Positions 27,047-35,890 are shown, counted from the first letter of the stretch. The stretch is DNA of 64,000 nucleotides from Terriglobia bacterium (GCA_021325175.1 JAJPHS010000140.1:1-64000), one strand, 5' to 3'. Made by a program: numbers and translations. The notes: generated from the sequence alone by a model not told the origin.

Positions 27047-27826
27047 ATGGCTGCTGCCGTTCTGCTGGCAGCCCTCTTGTTCGGGCCCATCTGGGCCGAT
27101 TCAAGTGGCAACGCGGGAGCGCCGGTCTACTCCGCCGCCAGCATCGCCAATTCCGCCGCCGCCAGCGCCGGCTACTACGCTCCCGATACTTTCATCAGCA
27201 TTTACGGGACAAATCTTTCGACTGTTGTTCGAACCATCAGCGCCTCCGATGTTTCCGGAGGATTGCTGCCCACGACGCTCGGCGGCGTTCATGTTCTGAT
27301 CAACGGCATTCCGGCGGATATATGGTACGTCTCGCCGACGCTGGTGAATGCGCTCGTGCCATCGCTGCTGGCTTCCGGCGCCGCGACCCTTCAGGTCATC
27401 TCCAACGGCATCGCCGGTCCGGCGGTTCAAATACAGTTGGGAGCGACGGCGCCCGCCTTTTTTCAAATCGATGCCAGCCACGTGCTTGCCACACACCTGG
27501 ATGGCTCCGTGGTGAGCTCGTCATCGCCCGCCCATGGCGGCGAGTGGATCATTTTGTGGACCACGGGCATGGGCCCGACTGTTCCCGCCGCGATCCCCAA
27601 TCAGGTGGCGCAAATCGCCGCGCCGCTGGCCTCCCCCATTCAGATTTTGTTGAATGGCGCCGCGGTGAGCCCCTCCAATATCGATTATGCGGGCGCGGTG
27701 GTCGGCTACGCCGGTTTGTACCAAATCAATCTGCTGCTGCCGGACGGCATCGCCCCCAATGCCGAGATCCGAGTCGCAACGCCGGACCAGATCAGCCCCG
27801 CCGGCCGATTCTTAATCGTGCAGTAG
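27047..27826 (+). CDS. Stand-alone TIGR03437 (Solibacter C-terminal domain) protein
   Basis: A 259-residue secreted protein made of a signal peptide (MAAAVLLAALLFGPIWA) and essentially one TIGR03437 domain. Recognisable family segments are PVYSAASIANSAAA, YAPDTFISIYGTNLS, VLINGIPADIWYVSPTLVNALVP and VVGYAGLYQINLLLP. The domain is greatly expanded in Solibacter-type Acidobacteriota, normally as the C-terminus of large secreted proteins. Here it stands alone. Its function is unknown; the fold looks like tandem Ig/TIG-type beta sandwiches. TAAACT lies 12 bases upstream of the ATG, giving at most a very short leader. It converges on fabH with a 2-base gap. Confidence 0.85.
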   Translation: MAAAVLLAALLFGPIWADSSGNAGAPVYSAASIANSAAASAGYYAPDTFISIYGTNLSTVVRTISASDVSGGLLPTTLGGVHVLINGIPADIWYVSPTLVNALVPSLLASGAATLQVISNGIAGPAVQIQLGATAPAFFQIDASHVLATHLDGSVVSSSSPAHGGEWIILWTTGMGPTVPAAIPNQVAQIAAPLASPIQILLNGAAVSPSNIDYAGAVVGYAGLYQINLLLPDGIAPNAEIRVATPDQISPAGRFLIVQ

Positions 27827-27828
27827 GC

Positions 27829-28818
27829 TTAATACGCCCAGCGCCACAAATTTACGCCGGCGGTGAATCCCGCCCCAACGGTGGCGAACACCACCAGATC
27901 GCCCTTTTGCAATTTCCCCTGTTCGATGGCATCGCGCGTGGCCAAAGGGATTGTGCCCGCGGTGGTGTTGCCGTAGCGATCGATGTTGATGATCACCTGA
28001 TCGCAGCTCACCCCCAGCCGCTCGGCAGCCGCGGTGATGATCCGGCGATTGGCCTGATGAGGGATCAAAACCTTCACATCTTTGCTCGATAAACCGTGCT
28101 TTTGAAGCAAATCGCGGCTCATTTCATACATTTTGCGCACCGCGTATTTAAACACCTGCTGCCCATCCTGTTTGACGAAGTGCAGCCGCTGCTCCACCGT
28201 TTCGGCCGAGGCCGGCAAGCGGCTCCCGCCGGCGGGCTGCTTCAGAAAATCGCCGCCCGATCCGTCGATCTCGTTCAGGAAGCCGATAAAGCCTTCGCCG
28301 GGGACGTCGGTGGGCTCGATCAACATCGCGCCGGCGCCGTCGCCAAAGAGGATGCAGGTGCCGCGATCGGTGTAATCGATGATGCGCGACATCGTGTCCG
28401 AGCCGATCACCAGAACTTTTTTGTGCGTTCCGGCCATCACCAGATGCGCGGCGGTGGTCAATCCATAAACGAATCCGGAACAGGCCGCGATCAGATCGAA
28501 TCCCCAGGCCCCTTTCGCCCCGATGCGATCCTGCACCAGGCAGGCCGTGGAGGGAAACAGCATATCGGGCGTGACGGTGCAAACAATCACCGCCTCGATC
28601 TCGCGAGCGTCGATGCCGCGCTGCGCCAGCGCGATTTTGGCGGCTTCGACCGCCATATCCGAGGTGGCGATGTCCTTGGAAGCGATGTGGCGCTCGACGA
28701 TTCCGGTGCGCTCCAGAATCCATTCATTTGAGGTCTCGACCATTCTTTCGAGATCCTGATTGGTCAGCACGCCGGGCGGGACGTAGCAGCCGAGCGCGCT
28801 GATTTTTGCTCCGGGCAA
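27829..28818 (-). CDS. fabH: Beta-ketoacyl-ACP synthase III
   Basis: A 329-residue thiolase-fold enzyme that condenses acetyl-CoA (or branched acyl-CoA) with malonyl-ACP to start fatty-acid synthesis. The Cys-His-Asn triad is visible: Cys113 in AACSGF, the His in IPHQANRRI near 252, and the Asn in YGNTTAGTIP near 282. The start is TTG at 28818, supported by AGGAGG ending four bases before it. No other fab genes flank it, so it is a solo copy and may be one of several. It is divergent from the SprT-like protease gene. Confidence 0.93.
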   Translation of the reverse strand: MPGAKISALGCYVPPGVLTNQDLERMVETSNEWILERTGIVERHIASKDIATSDMAVEAAKIALAQRGIDAREIEAVIVCTVTPDMLFPSTACLVQDRIGAKGAWGFDLIAACSGFVYGLTTAAHLVMAGTHKKVLVIGSDTMSRIIDYTDRGTCILFGDGAGAMLIEPTDVPGEGFIGFLNEIDGSGGDFLKQPAGGSRLPASAETVEQRLHFVKQDGQQVFKYAVRKMYEMSRDLLQKHGLSSKDVKVLIPHQANRRIITAAAERLGVSCDQVIINIDRYGNTTAGTIPLATRDAIEQGKLQKGDLVVFATVGAGFTAGVNLWRWAY

Positions 28819-28822
28819 AAGG

Positions 28823-28828
28823 CCTCCT
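28823..28828 (-). promoter_or_regulatory. Ribosome binding site deciding the fabH TTG start
   Basis: A perfect AGGAGG on the minus strand ends 4 bases before the TTG. It supports the unusual start codon and contrasts with the leaderless starts elsewhere in the window. Confidence 0.7.
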
Positions 28829-28859
28829 AAAATTTGAACTGCGAGCTAACCAACCATGT

Positions 28860-28865
28860 TACATT
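28860..28865 (+). promoter_or_regulatory. -10 element of the SprT-like gene
   Basis: TACATT ends 8 bases before ATG 28874. A TTGAAC 20 bases upstream could act as a -35 with a long spacer. No ribosome binding site is visible. Confidence 0.45.
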
Positions 28866-28873
28866 CGTCATGA

Positions 28874-29560
28874 ATGGAAGTGGAAACCGGGCGGATTTTT
28901 GCTCGAGTGTTTCAGGAGATGAAGCCCCGCACGCCGCTCCCGGAAATCCGCGTTCAGTTTCGTCGCTACGCCAACGCAAACGCGCAGGTGCGGCTGGAAA
29001 ACGGCTCTCTGTTTATCAGACTCGCGGATACGCTGGCGGGCGCGCCGGAAACGGTCATCGAAGCGCTCGCGGAAATTCTGTTGTCGAAGCTCTTCCGGCG
29101 GCCGGTTCCGGCATCAAGCAATGACCGCTACAAACGCTATCTGAACCGCCGCGACGTTCGAAGGAATCTGGATCTGGTGCGCCAGATTCGCGGCCGCAAG
29201 CGCGTGGAGCATCCGCGGGGGCACGCCTACAACCTGGAAGAAATTTTCGAGGATCTGAACTTCCGGTATTTCCACGGTTTGATGGCGCGCCCGCTGCTGG
29301 GCTGGAGCCCGAACGCATCGCGCACGCTTTTGGGCCATTACGATCCCTCGCACAACGCGATCGTATTGAGCCGCATCCTCGATCGCCCGCAGGTCCCGCG
29401 CCTGGCGGTGGAGTACGTGATGTTTCATGAGATGCTCCATCTGCGCCACCCGGCCGAGCACGACGGCGCTCGCCGCTGCGTCCACACCCGCGCGTTTAAG
29501 GAGGCCGAAAAGCAGTTCGAAAAATTGCGCGAAGCCAAGGCGCTGCTGCGCAGGTTGTAA
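28874..29560 (+). CDS. SprT-like zinc metalloprotease
   Basis: A 228-residue cytoplasmic protein with a zinc-protease motif HEMLH at about residues 184-188 inside YVMFHEMLHLRHPAEH. The preceding region (LNFRYFHGLMARPLLGWSPN, then LLGHYDPSHNAIVLSRILD) matches SprT-like proteins, where a beta sheet packs against the HExxH helix. The N-terminal half is basic and lacks a signal peptide. SprT-like proteases act on DNA-protein crosslinks in eukaryotes; bacterial roles are poorly known. The start lies 8 bases after a TACATT hexamer. It could alternatively be called a YgjP-like (DUF45) metallopeptidase, as the two families share this fold. Confidence 0.75.
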   Translation: MEVETGRIFARVFQEMKPRTPLPEIRVQFRRYANANAQVRLENGSLFIRLADTLAGAPETVIEALAEILLSKLFRRPVPASSNDRYKRYLNRRDVRRNLDLVRQIRGRKRVEHPRGHAYNLEEIFEDLNFRYFHGLMARPLLGWSPNASRTLLGHYDPSHNAIVLSRILDRPQVPRLAVEYVMFHEMLHLRHPAEHDGARRCVHTRAFKEAEKQFEKLREAKALLRRL

Positions 29561-29601
29561 TCCCGCCGATTTGATGCTGAGATAGGAAAAGGCCAATCCA
29601 G

Positions 29602-29964
29602 ATGCGCCGCGCCCTGGCATCGCTGCTGATCGCCGTCCTCAGCTTCCCGCTGATCGCCGCGACGCTATTTGCCGGGGATAGTCCAACACTGGCGGCCTGC
29701 TGCCGCCGCGGCGGCAAACATCATTGCGAAATGGCTGTTGCCGCGCCGGGCGATGGGCCCGCGATTTCCGCCGCCAGATGCCCGTCCTGGCCAAAGTCCG
29801 CAAGCGCGCTCTCGGCTTCGCAAGCATTTTCGGCCGCACCCGCGATTGTGCCCGCATCGCGGCTGGCTGCGCACGGGCGGGTTGCTCAGCCCGTTTCGCG
29901 CCGCGGCTACTCGATCTCGATCGCTTCTCTCCGCAAGCGCGGCCCTCCTTCGCGGCTCGCTTAA
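29602..29964 (+). CDS. Small secreted Cys/His-rich protein
   Basis: A 120-residue protein with a signal peptide (MRRALASLLIAVLSFPLIAATLF) followed by a compact metal-ligand-like cluster, ACCRRGGKHHCEM, with Cys33, Cys34, His40, His41, Cys42 and Met44. The remainder is Ala/Ser/Pro/Arg-rich and probably disordered. The cluster resembles copper or heme ligand sites, but I know of no characterised homologue. It is followed after 134 bases by a TonB-dependent receptor and then by a BNR protein with its own CECCH motif, which suggests a shared metal-related job. The 29965-30098 gap holds only the receptor's ribosome binding site. Confidence 0.6.
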   Translation: MRRALASLLIAVLSFPLIAATLFAGDSPTLAACCRRGGKHHCEMAVAAPGDGPAISAARCPSWPKSASALSASQAFSAAPAIVPASRLAAHGRVAQPVSRRGYSISIASLRKRGPPSRLA

Positions 29965-30087
29965 TTCGTTGCTTGAAACCCTGACGCCGGCGCTGTGCGC
30001 GATCTCCGCCATGTGCCTTCGCACGGCGATGAGTTGTCCGGCAACGTCTTAATCCGACCGGAATCGCCGTTGTTCTTCAAATCGATA

Positions 30088-30096
30088 AAGGAGGAG
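30088..30096 (+). promoter_or_regulatory. Strong ribosome binding site deciding the receptor GTG start
   Basis: AAGGAGGAG ends 2-3 bases before GTG 30099. The core AGGAGG sits at usable spacing and fixes the start ahead of the signal peptide. Confidence 0.65.
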
Positions 30097-30098
30097 TT

Positions 30099-32924
30099 GT
30101 GAGGAACCTGCGTTTGAGCCTGGCGTTTGTTGCCGCGCTGGTGGCGGTGGAGCGCGTGTGCGCGCAGGAATCCGTGAACAATGCAACCATCAGCGGGCGG
30201 GTGGTCGATCCGAGCGGAGCGGTGATTGCCGGCGCTCAGGTCACGGCTCGCCAGATGGAAACGAATCTCAAGGCAACCACCACGACGGATGGTGAAGGGC
30301 GCTTCCGCTTTCCTTATCTCCGCGTCGGCCGGTATGAACTCACGATTCACAAGGAGGGCTTCGTCGATGCGACGCGCGATCTTACGCTTTTGGCCGGATC
30401 GGCGTTCGAGGTTCCCGTCTCTATGGCCATCGCCGCGGCGCAAGAAAGTGTCGCCGTCAGTTCCGAAGCCGGGCTTATCGAAACGGCGCGTACGCAGGTG
30501 GCGGGCACGGTTTCGCAGACCGAAATCTCGGAAGTGCCGCTCAACGGCCGCAATTTTCTCGATTTGGCGCTGTTCATTCCGGGAGTTTCTCCGACCAACA
30601 CCGCCTCCAACCAGATGTTCGCCGAGACGTCGGCGGTTCCCGGACGGGGAATTTCGGTGGACAGCCAGCGAAATTTCTCCAACAGCTTCCTTGTCGACGG
30701 GCTTTCCAATAACGACGACGCAGCGGGCCTTACTGGGGCCTCCTACGGCGTCGATACGATCCAGGAGTTTCAGGTGGTGACCTCGGGCGGCCAGGCCGAG
30801 TTCGGGCGCGCGCTCGGCGGCTACATCAATGTCGTCACTCGCAGCGGGACCAACACGCTGCACGGCGATCTCTACGGGTATTTTCGCAACCAGCGCCTCA
30901 ACGCCGATAATGCGCTTTCTCACACCGCGCTCCCGTTGACCCAAGCGCAGTTTGGCGCGAGCGCAGACGGCCCGATCCGCCGCGACCGTACTTTTTATTT
31001 CGCGAATTTCGAGCAGCGCGAGCTCAATCAATCCGGCCTGACCACCATCACAGCGGCGAATCTCCTCGCCATTAACGCCAAGCTTGCGGCCGTCGGATAT
31101 CCCGGCCCGCTGGTTTCGACGGGAATTTATCCGAACCCGATCCACAGTTCGAATGGGTTCGCCAAAGCCGACCATCAGTTCAATCCGAAAGATCAGTTCA
31201 GCGTTCGCTACAGCGTATATCACGTGACCAGCATCAATTCGCGCGGGGCAGGCGGGTTGAGCGCTGCGACGGCTTCGGCGAATCTGGACGACACGGATCA
31301 GGTTTTGGCGGCCAGCAATGTCGCCACCCTCTCTCCACGGATCGTGAACGAAACCCGGGGGCAGTTCTGGAACAGCGCGCTGAGCGCGCCGCCGTCCGAT
31401 CCGATCGGCCCGGCGGTCTCCATCTCTGGGGTCGCTTCCTTCGGCACCTTGTCCGTGTCCCCGACGGCGCGCCGCAACAAGCTGGGCGAACTGGTCGACA
31501 ATCTTTCTTATCAAGCTGGCGGGCACGCGATTCGCGCCGGCGCCGATTTTCTCTACAACGACGATACGATTGTTTTCCCCCGTTCCAATCGCGGGAGCTA
31601 TTCGTTCTCCTCGCTCGCAAATTTCCTGGCCGGAGTTTATAACACCTCCGGATTTACGCAGACGTTCGCAAATTCGACCGTTTTTCAGACGAATCCGAAT
31701 ATCGGTTTTTACGCGCAGGATGAGTGGACCGTGAACCGCCGCCTGACGCTCAACGCCGGCGTCCGCTACGATCTTCAGTTCCTGAAAACCATCGCGACGG
31801 ACACCCACAACGTTTCTCCGCGAGCCGGCTTCGCCTGGACCCCGTTTGCGGCGCGAAAAACGGTCATTCGCGGCGGATTCGGGCTGTTTTACGATCGGCT
31901 GCCGCTGCGCGCGCTGGCCAACGCCCTGCTTTCCGCAAACAACACCACCGATCCGGCCGAGCTGAGCCAGATCACCGTGAGCCTTTCGCCTGGGCAAGCG
32001 GGCGCGCCTTTGTTCCCGAACATCCTGAACGGCCTTACCTTGCCGCCTGGCGTGCTGTTCAATTTCACGACCATGGACCGGCATATTCAAAACCCTTACT
32101 CCGAGCAGGGGAGTTTCGAGATCGAGCACCAGCTTGGCTCTGGCAGCACCATTGAGGCCGGTTATCAACATCTGCGCGGCCTGCACCTGGTTCTTTCCGT
32201 CAATCAGAACGTTCCGGGCTGCATCGCCTCGGGAAACAACAACGGATGCCGGCCGAATCCGGCATACGGCAACGATAACCAGTATTCATCGCTGGGTGAT
32301 TCGCGCTACGACGGCCTGCACGTCTCGTTTGTGCAAAGGCCGGCTGGATGGGGCAGCTATCGCGTTTCCTACACCTATTCGAAGGCGCTGGATGATGTCG
32401 GCGAATTTTTCTTCAGCTCGCCCATCGACAATTTCGATATCTGGCGGGATTATGGGCGTTCCGACGACGATCAGCGCCATCGTCTTGTGTTTGACGGGAC
32501 CATTCATAGTCCTGTCGGGGAGGCGCGCTCGGCGTGGGAACGCCTCAGTCATGGTTTTCAATTGACCGCCGTCGTCCAGTATTATTCGGCGCTGCCGTTC
32601 AACATCACGACCGGAGCGAACACGATTCAAGGAACCCCGGCCCGCCCGATGATCAACGGCGCCTTCATCAATCGTAACGCCGGCACGGGATTCGATTTCT
32701 TTAGTGTTAACGCCCGCCTCGGCCGCGCTTTCCATTTCGGCGAAAAACTTCGAATTGCCGCGCTGGCCGAAGGATTCAACCTGACCAACCACGTGAACGG
32801 CGTAACCCTCAACGGCGTGTTCGGAACAGGAAGTTATCCGTCGAATCCATTGCCAACCTTCAGACAGACCACGGCGGTGGGAGACCCGAGAGCGTTCCAG
32901 CTTGCGCTCCGGCTCGCGTTTTGA
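30099..32924 (+). CDS. TonB-dependent receptor, Oar-like, with carboxypeptidase-like N-domain
   Basis: A 941-residue outer-membrane receptor. After a signal peptide comes a carboxypeptidase-regulatory-like beta sandwich (TISGRVVDPSGAVIAGAQVTA, residues about 28-110). The plug domain (EVPLNGRNFLDLALFIPGVSP near 147, then DGLSNNDDAAGLTGASYGVD) and a 22-stranded-type barrel follow, ending in LALRLAF with the terminal aromatic expected by the Bam machinery. This architecture is the dominant TonB receptor type in Solibacter-like Acidobacteriota. The ligand is not evident. The neighbouring small Cys/His protein and BNR protein make metal or a metal chelate one candidate, and glycans or peptides others. 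Barrel segments contain NERG-like and SYTYSKALDD motifs common to the family. Confidence 0.92.
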   Translation: MRNLRLSLAFVAALVAVERVCAQESVNNATISGRVVDPSGAVIAGAQVTARQMETNLKATTTTDGEGRFRFPYLRVGRYELTIHKEGFVDATRDLTLLAGSAFEVPVSMAIAAAQESVAVSSEAGLIETARTQVAGTVSQTEISEVPLNGRNFLDLALFIPGVSPTNTASNQMFAETSAVPGRGISVDSQRNFSNSFLVDGLSNNDDAAGLTGASYGVDTIQEFQVVTSGGQAEFGRALGGYINVVTRSGTNTLHGDLYGYFRNQRLNADNALSHTALPLTQAQFGASADGPIRRDRTFYFANFEQRELNQSGLTTITAANLLAINAKLAAVGYPGPLVSTGIYPNPIHSSNGFAKADHQFNPKDQFSVRYSVYHVTSINSRGAGGLSAATASANLDDTDQVLAASNVATLSPRIVNETRGQFWNSALSAPPSDPIGPAVSISGVASFGTLSVSPTARRNKLGELVDNLSYQAGGHAIRAGADFLYNDDTIVFPRSNRGSYSFSSLANFLAGVYNTSGFTQTFANSTVFQTNPNIGFYAQDEWTVNRRLTLNAGVRYDLQFLKTIATDTHNVSPRAGFAWTPFAARKTVIRGGFGLFYDRLPLRALANALLSANNTTDPAELSQITVSLSPGQAGAPLFPNILNGLTLPPGVLFNFTTMDRHIQNPYSEQGSFEIEHQLGSGSTIEAGYQHLRGLHLVLSVNQNVPGCIASGNNNGCRPNPAYGNDNQYSSLGDSRYDGLHVSFVQRPAGWGSYRVSYTYSKALDDVGEFFFSSPIDNFDIWRDYGRSDDDQRHRLVFDGTIHSPVGEARSAWERLSHGFQLTAVVQYYSALPFNITTGANTIQGTPARPMINGAFINRNAGTGFDFFSVNARLGRAFHFGEKLRIAALAEGFNLTNHVNGVTLNGVFGTGSYPSNPLPTFRQTTAVGDPRAFQLALRLAF

Positions 32925-32937
32925 GTAAGAAGTTTTG

Positions 32938-32953
32938 AGTAAGTAAGTAAGTA
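32938..32953. repeat. Tetranucleotide repeat (AGTA)4 before the BNR gene
   Basis: Four perfect AGTA units lie between the receptor stop and the ribosome binding site of the next gene. A longer duplication, TTTTGAGTAAG, also occurs twice (32919-32929 and 32933-32943), suggesting slippage in this 42-base gap. The AAGGAG that serves the next gene is at 32956-32961. Confidence 0.7.
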
Positions 32954-32966
32954 AGAAGGAGACGAG

Positions 32967-34031
32967 ATGAATTTATTGCTTGCCGCGATGTTTGCGATTC
33001 AAATCGGGCCGAGCGGAACGGATGCGCCGGCGAAGCAGCCTCAAATGGCGGTCCGCGGCTCCATGGTGGCGCTCACCTTCGGCGCGGGGAACTCGATCTA
33101 TTTCAGCTTGTCCACCGATTCCGGACGAACCTTCTCCGAGGCGAAGAGGGTGGTTGACGCGCCGGTGATTCCGCTCACGCGCCACCGCGGACCGCGAATC
33201 GCCTTCGCCGGCGATGCGATCGTGATCACCGCGGTTTGGGGCGGGACAAATGGCGAGGGTCCGCATGCTCACGGGCTGCCGCCGGATGGCGATCTGTTCA
33301 CGTTGAGATCGGCCGATATGGGCAAGACATGGTCCAGGCCCGCGGTCATCAACGACGTTCCGGGCGCGGCCACGGAAGGATTGCACGCGCTGGCCTCCGA
33401 CGGCAAGGCGAAGTTGTTCGCCGCGTGGCTCGACAATCGCGGGGGGAAAGGAAAAAAGCTTTATGGCTCGCAATCGAGCGATGGCGGAGTTACGTGGTCG
33501 AAGAACGTTCTGATTTATGAATCGCCCTCCGGAACGATTTGCGAATGCTGCCACCCTTCGCTTGCCATCGAGCCGAACGGGGAAATTCTGGTGATGTGGC
33601 GCAACTGGCTGGACGGCAGCCGCGATATGTATCTGGCGCGGTCGCGCGATGGGGTTCGGTTCTCGACGGCGGGGAAATTAGGTGCCGGCACATGGAAACT
33701 GAACGCCTGCCCGATGGATGGCGGAGGAATCGCGGTCGCCGGGGGCAAAATCGCGACCGCATGGCGGCGGGAACGTCAAATTTTCCTCGCCAGCCCCGGC
33801 GCGACGGAAATGCAAATTGGCGAAGGAACGGACGTGGCGATCGCCGGGAGCGGGGCGGGATTTTACGCGGCGTGGTCGACCGCGGCAGGGATCCGAGTTT
33901 TGCGGCCGGGCAGTTCCGATCCTGCGCTGCTCGCGCCGCGAGGTTCGTTTCCGAGTCTCATTGCGCTTCCCGGCGGCGCCGTTGTTGCGTGGGAAGACAG
34001 CGGCAAAATTGCTGTCGAACAATTACGCTAA
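32967..34031 (+). CDS. BNR/sialidase-like beta-propeller protein with CECCH motif
   Basis: A 354-residue protein with a weak signal sequence and a six-bladed sialidase-like propeller. Asp-box (BNR) repeats are visible: STDSGRTFS near residue 50, SADMGKTWS near 115 and SSDGGVTWS near 170. Catalytic sialidase residues (the Arg triad and Tyr/Glu pair) are not obvious, so it may be a binding protein. An unusual TICECCHPS segment places Cys192, Cys194, Cys195 and His196 in one loop, which could bind metal or form disulfides. It follows the TonB-dependent receptor by 42 bases and has AAGGAG 5 bases before the ATG, so co-expression is likely. It ends in a 4-base convergent overlap with the P5C dehydrogenase gene. 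Confidence 0.75.
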   Translation: MNLLLAAMFAIQIGPSGTDAPAKQPQMAVRGSMVALTFGAGNSIYFSLSTDSGRTFSEAKRVVDAPVIPLTRHRGPRIAFAGDAIVITAVWGGTNGEGPHAHGLPPDGDLFTLRSADMGKTWSRPAVINDVPGAATEGLHALASDGKAKLFAAWLDNRGGKGKKLYGSQSSDGGVTWSKNVLIYESPSGTICECCHPSLAIEPNGEILVMWRNWLDGSRDMYLARSRDGVRFSTAGKLGAGTWKLNACPMDGGGIAVAGGKIATAWRRERQIFLASPGATEMQIGEGTDVAIAGSGAGFYAAWSTAAGIRVLRPGSSDPALLAPRGSFPSLIALPGGAVVAWEDSGKIAVEQLR

Positions 34032-35599
34032 ATTTTCTCGCCGATCGATTTGGGCTGGAGGAATTGCAGCAGATAATCCGGCCCTCCCGCTTTCGAATCG
34101 GTCCCCGACATATTGAAGCCGCCGAAAGGATGCGCGCCGACCATCGCTCCGGTGCATTTCCGGTTGATGTACAGGTTGCCGACGAAGAATTCGTCCTTCG
34201 CGCGGCGAATTTTTTCGGGATTTCGCGTGTAAACGGCGCCCGTTAAGCCGTATTCGCTGTCGTTGGCGAGCGCCAGGGCGTGATCGAAATCGCGCGCCTT
34301 AGTCACCGCGAGCACGGGTCCGAAAATTTCTTCCTGGAAAATGCGCGCTTTCGAATCGACGTCGGCGATGACTGTGGGCTGGACGAAATAGCCGTCGCCA
34401 GGAGCCGCATCGCCGCCGGCAACCAAACGGCCTTCGCGCTTGCCGGTCTCGATGTAATCGAGAATGGTTTTCTTGGCGCCGGCGCTGATCACCGGCCCCA
34501 TGTAATTCTCCGGTTCTTCCGGAGGACCCACGGTCAGCGCCGCGACCTTGGCCTGAAGCTTCTGGAGAAATTCGTCATAAACGGACTGATCGACAATCGC
34601 GCGCGAACAAGCCGAGCATTTTTGTCCCTGATATCCGTAGGCCGATTGCACGACTCCAGCCACCGCCGCGTCGAGATCGGCTTCCCGATCGATGATGATG
34701 GCGTCTTTGCCGCCCATTTCCGCCACCACGCGCTTGATCCAGATCTGGCCTTTGCGCGGCTTGGCGGCCAGCTCATTGATGCGCAGTCCGACGTCGCGCG
34801 AGCCGGTGAAGGAGATGAAACGGGTCTTGGGATGCTCCACCAGCAGGTCGCCAACGATCGATCCGCTGCCGGTGCACAGGGCGAAGCTGCGCGGCGGGAA
34901 TCCGGCCTCAAGCAGCACTTCGGCCAGCTTCTGCGCGATGGTCGGCGTTTCGCTGGAAGGCTTGATCACGATGGTGTTGCCCGTCACCAGCGCGGCGGCG
35001 CTCATTCCGGTCATGATCGCCAGCGGAAAGTTCCAGGGTGGAATGATAATGCCCGCGCCGAGCGGGAGATAGACCATTTCGTCGCGCTCGCCGGGCATCT
35101 GCACAAGCTGCGGCGGGGACGCGAAGCGCTGCATCTGCCGCGCGTAATATTCACAGAAATCGATGGCTTCGCTGACGTCGGCGTCGGCTTCGGGCCATGT
35201 TTTTCCGGCCTCACAAACCAGCCACGCATCGAATTCGAGCTTTCTTTCGCGGATGATCGAGGCAGCGCGAACCACCAGATTCACGCGCGTTTCAACCGGC
35301 GTGCGGCTCCATTCGGGGAAGTACGCATGCACGTCCTCGATTGCCTTGGCGGCCAGCGCGGCGTTGGCCCGGTGGTGCCGGCCGACGATCTCGGAAGGAC
35401 GCGCGGGGTTGACGCTGCTCAACAGATCGCCTGTTTTATGGCGCCCGCCGGCGATCCACAATTCGTATTCGCGGCCGAATTCCGCGCGCACTTTTTTGAG
35501 CGCCGCCCGCGCCGCCTGGATCTCTTCGGGCCTGGAAAAGGCGCAGACAGGTTCATTCGTAAACGCGGCCAGCGGCCGGGACACAGCAGTAGTCGTCAT
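34028..35599 (-). CDS. pruA: L-glutamate gamma-semialdehyde (P5C) dehydrogenase
   Basis: A 523-residue aldehyde dehydrogenase of the RocA/PruA group, oxidising glutamate semialdehyde to glutamate with NAD in proline catabolism. GIIIPPWNFPLAIMTGM and FTGSRDVGLRI are NAD-site motifs. The general base Glu lies in VVAEMGGKDA near 289, and the catalytic Cys is in GYQGQKCSACSR near 325. The C-terminal SGTDSKAGGPDYL motif is characteristic of P5C dehydrogenases. No proline dehydrogenase gene is adjacent, so the two steps are not fused or clustered here. A GGAGAA sequence precedes the ATG at about 9 bases. Confidence 0.88.
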   Translation of the reverse strand: MTTTAVSRPLAAFTNEPVCAFSRPEEIQAARAALKKVRAEFGREYELWIAGGRHKTGDLLSSVNPARPSEIVGRHHRANAALAAKAIEDVHAYFPEWSRTPVETRVNLVVRAASIIRERKLEFDAWLVCEAGKTWPEADADVSEAIDFCEYYARQMQRFASPPQLVQMPGERDEMVYLPLGAGIIIPPWNFPLAIMTGMSAAALVTGNTIVIKPSSETPTIAQKLAEVLLEAGFPPRSFALCTGSGSIVGDLLVEHPKTRFISFTGSRDVGLRINELAAKPRKGQIWIKRVVAEMGGKDAIIIDREADLDAAVAGVVQSAYGYQGQKCSACSRAIVDQSVYDEFLQKLQAKVAALTVGPPEEPENYMGPVISAGAKKTILDYIETGKREGRLVAGGDAAPGDGYFVQPTVIADVDSKARIFQEEIFGPVLAVTKARDFDHALALANDSEYGLTGAVYTRNPEKIRRAKDEFFVGNLYINRKCTGAMVGAHPFGGFNMSGTDSKAGGPDYLLQFLQPKSIGEKI

Positions 35600-35626
35600 G
35601 ATAAGTTCTCCGGAAATGTAGCCGTT

Positions 35627-35884
35627 TCAGCCTTCGACAATACGCCGGCCGCGCTCGATCAGATCCGCCGCCTCATCGGCCACGCGCAAACCTTTTTCGT
35701 AGAGTTCGCGGCCTTTTTCCATCCATTCACGGCCGGATTCGGAGAGCGCTTCGCGGCCCTCGCGCGTTTTGCGCTTGATGGTGCGGCGCATTTCCTTGCC
35801 GGACTGCGGCGCATAAAGAAGAGCGACGGTAGCGCCGATGGCCGCCCCCGCCACAAACCACACGAACTTTCCGTTATCTTCCAT
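35627..35884 (-). CDS. YtxH-domain small membrane protein
   Basis: An 85-residue protein with one membrane helix near residues 7-24 (FVWFVAGAAIGATVALLYAP). It is followed by the characteristic SGKEMRRTIKRK motif and a charged amphipathic helix. This is the YtxH/GvpP-like layout, associated with general stress in Firmicutes; the molecular role is unknown. TAGACT lies 6 bases before the ATG and GGAG overlaps that gap, so either leaderless or leadered initiation is possible. It is divergent from the DUF2007 gene with 31 bases between starts. Confidence 0.8.
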   Translation of the reverse strand: MEDNGKFVWFVAGAAIGATVALLYAPQSGKEMRRTIKRKTREGREALSESGREWMEKGRELYEKGLRVADEAADLIERGRRIVEG

Positions 35885-35890
35885 ATCTCC

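Noticed and set aside
29961-32186. 741-codon open frame antisense to the TonB-dependent receptor
   Set aside because: It is Arg/Gly/Ala-rich with no domain, and the sense strand encodes a clear receptor. It is a GC-driven shadow.
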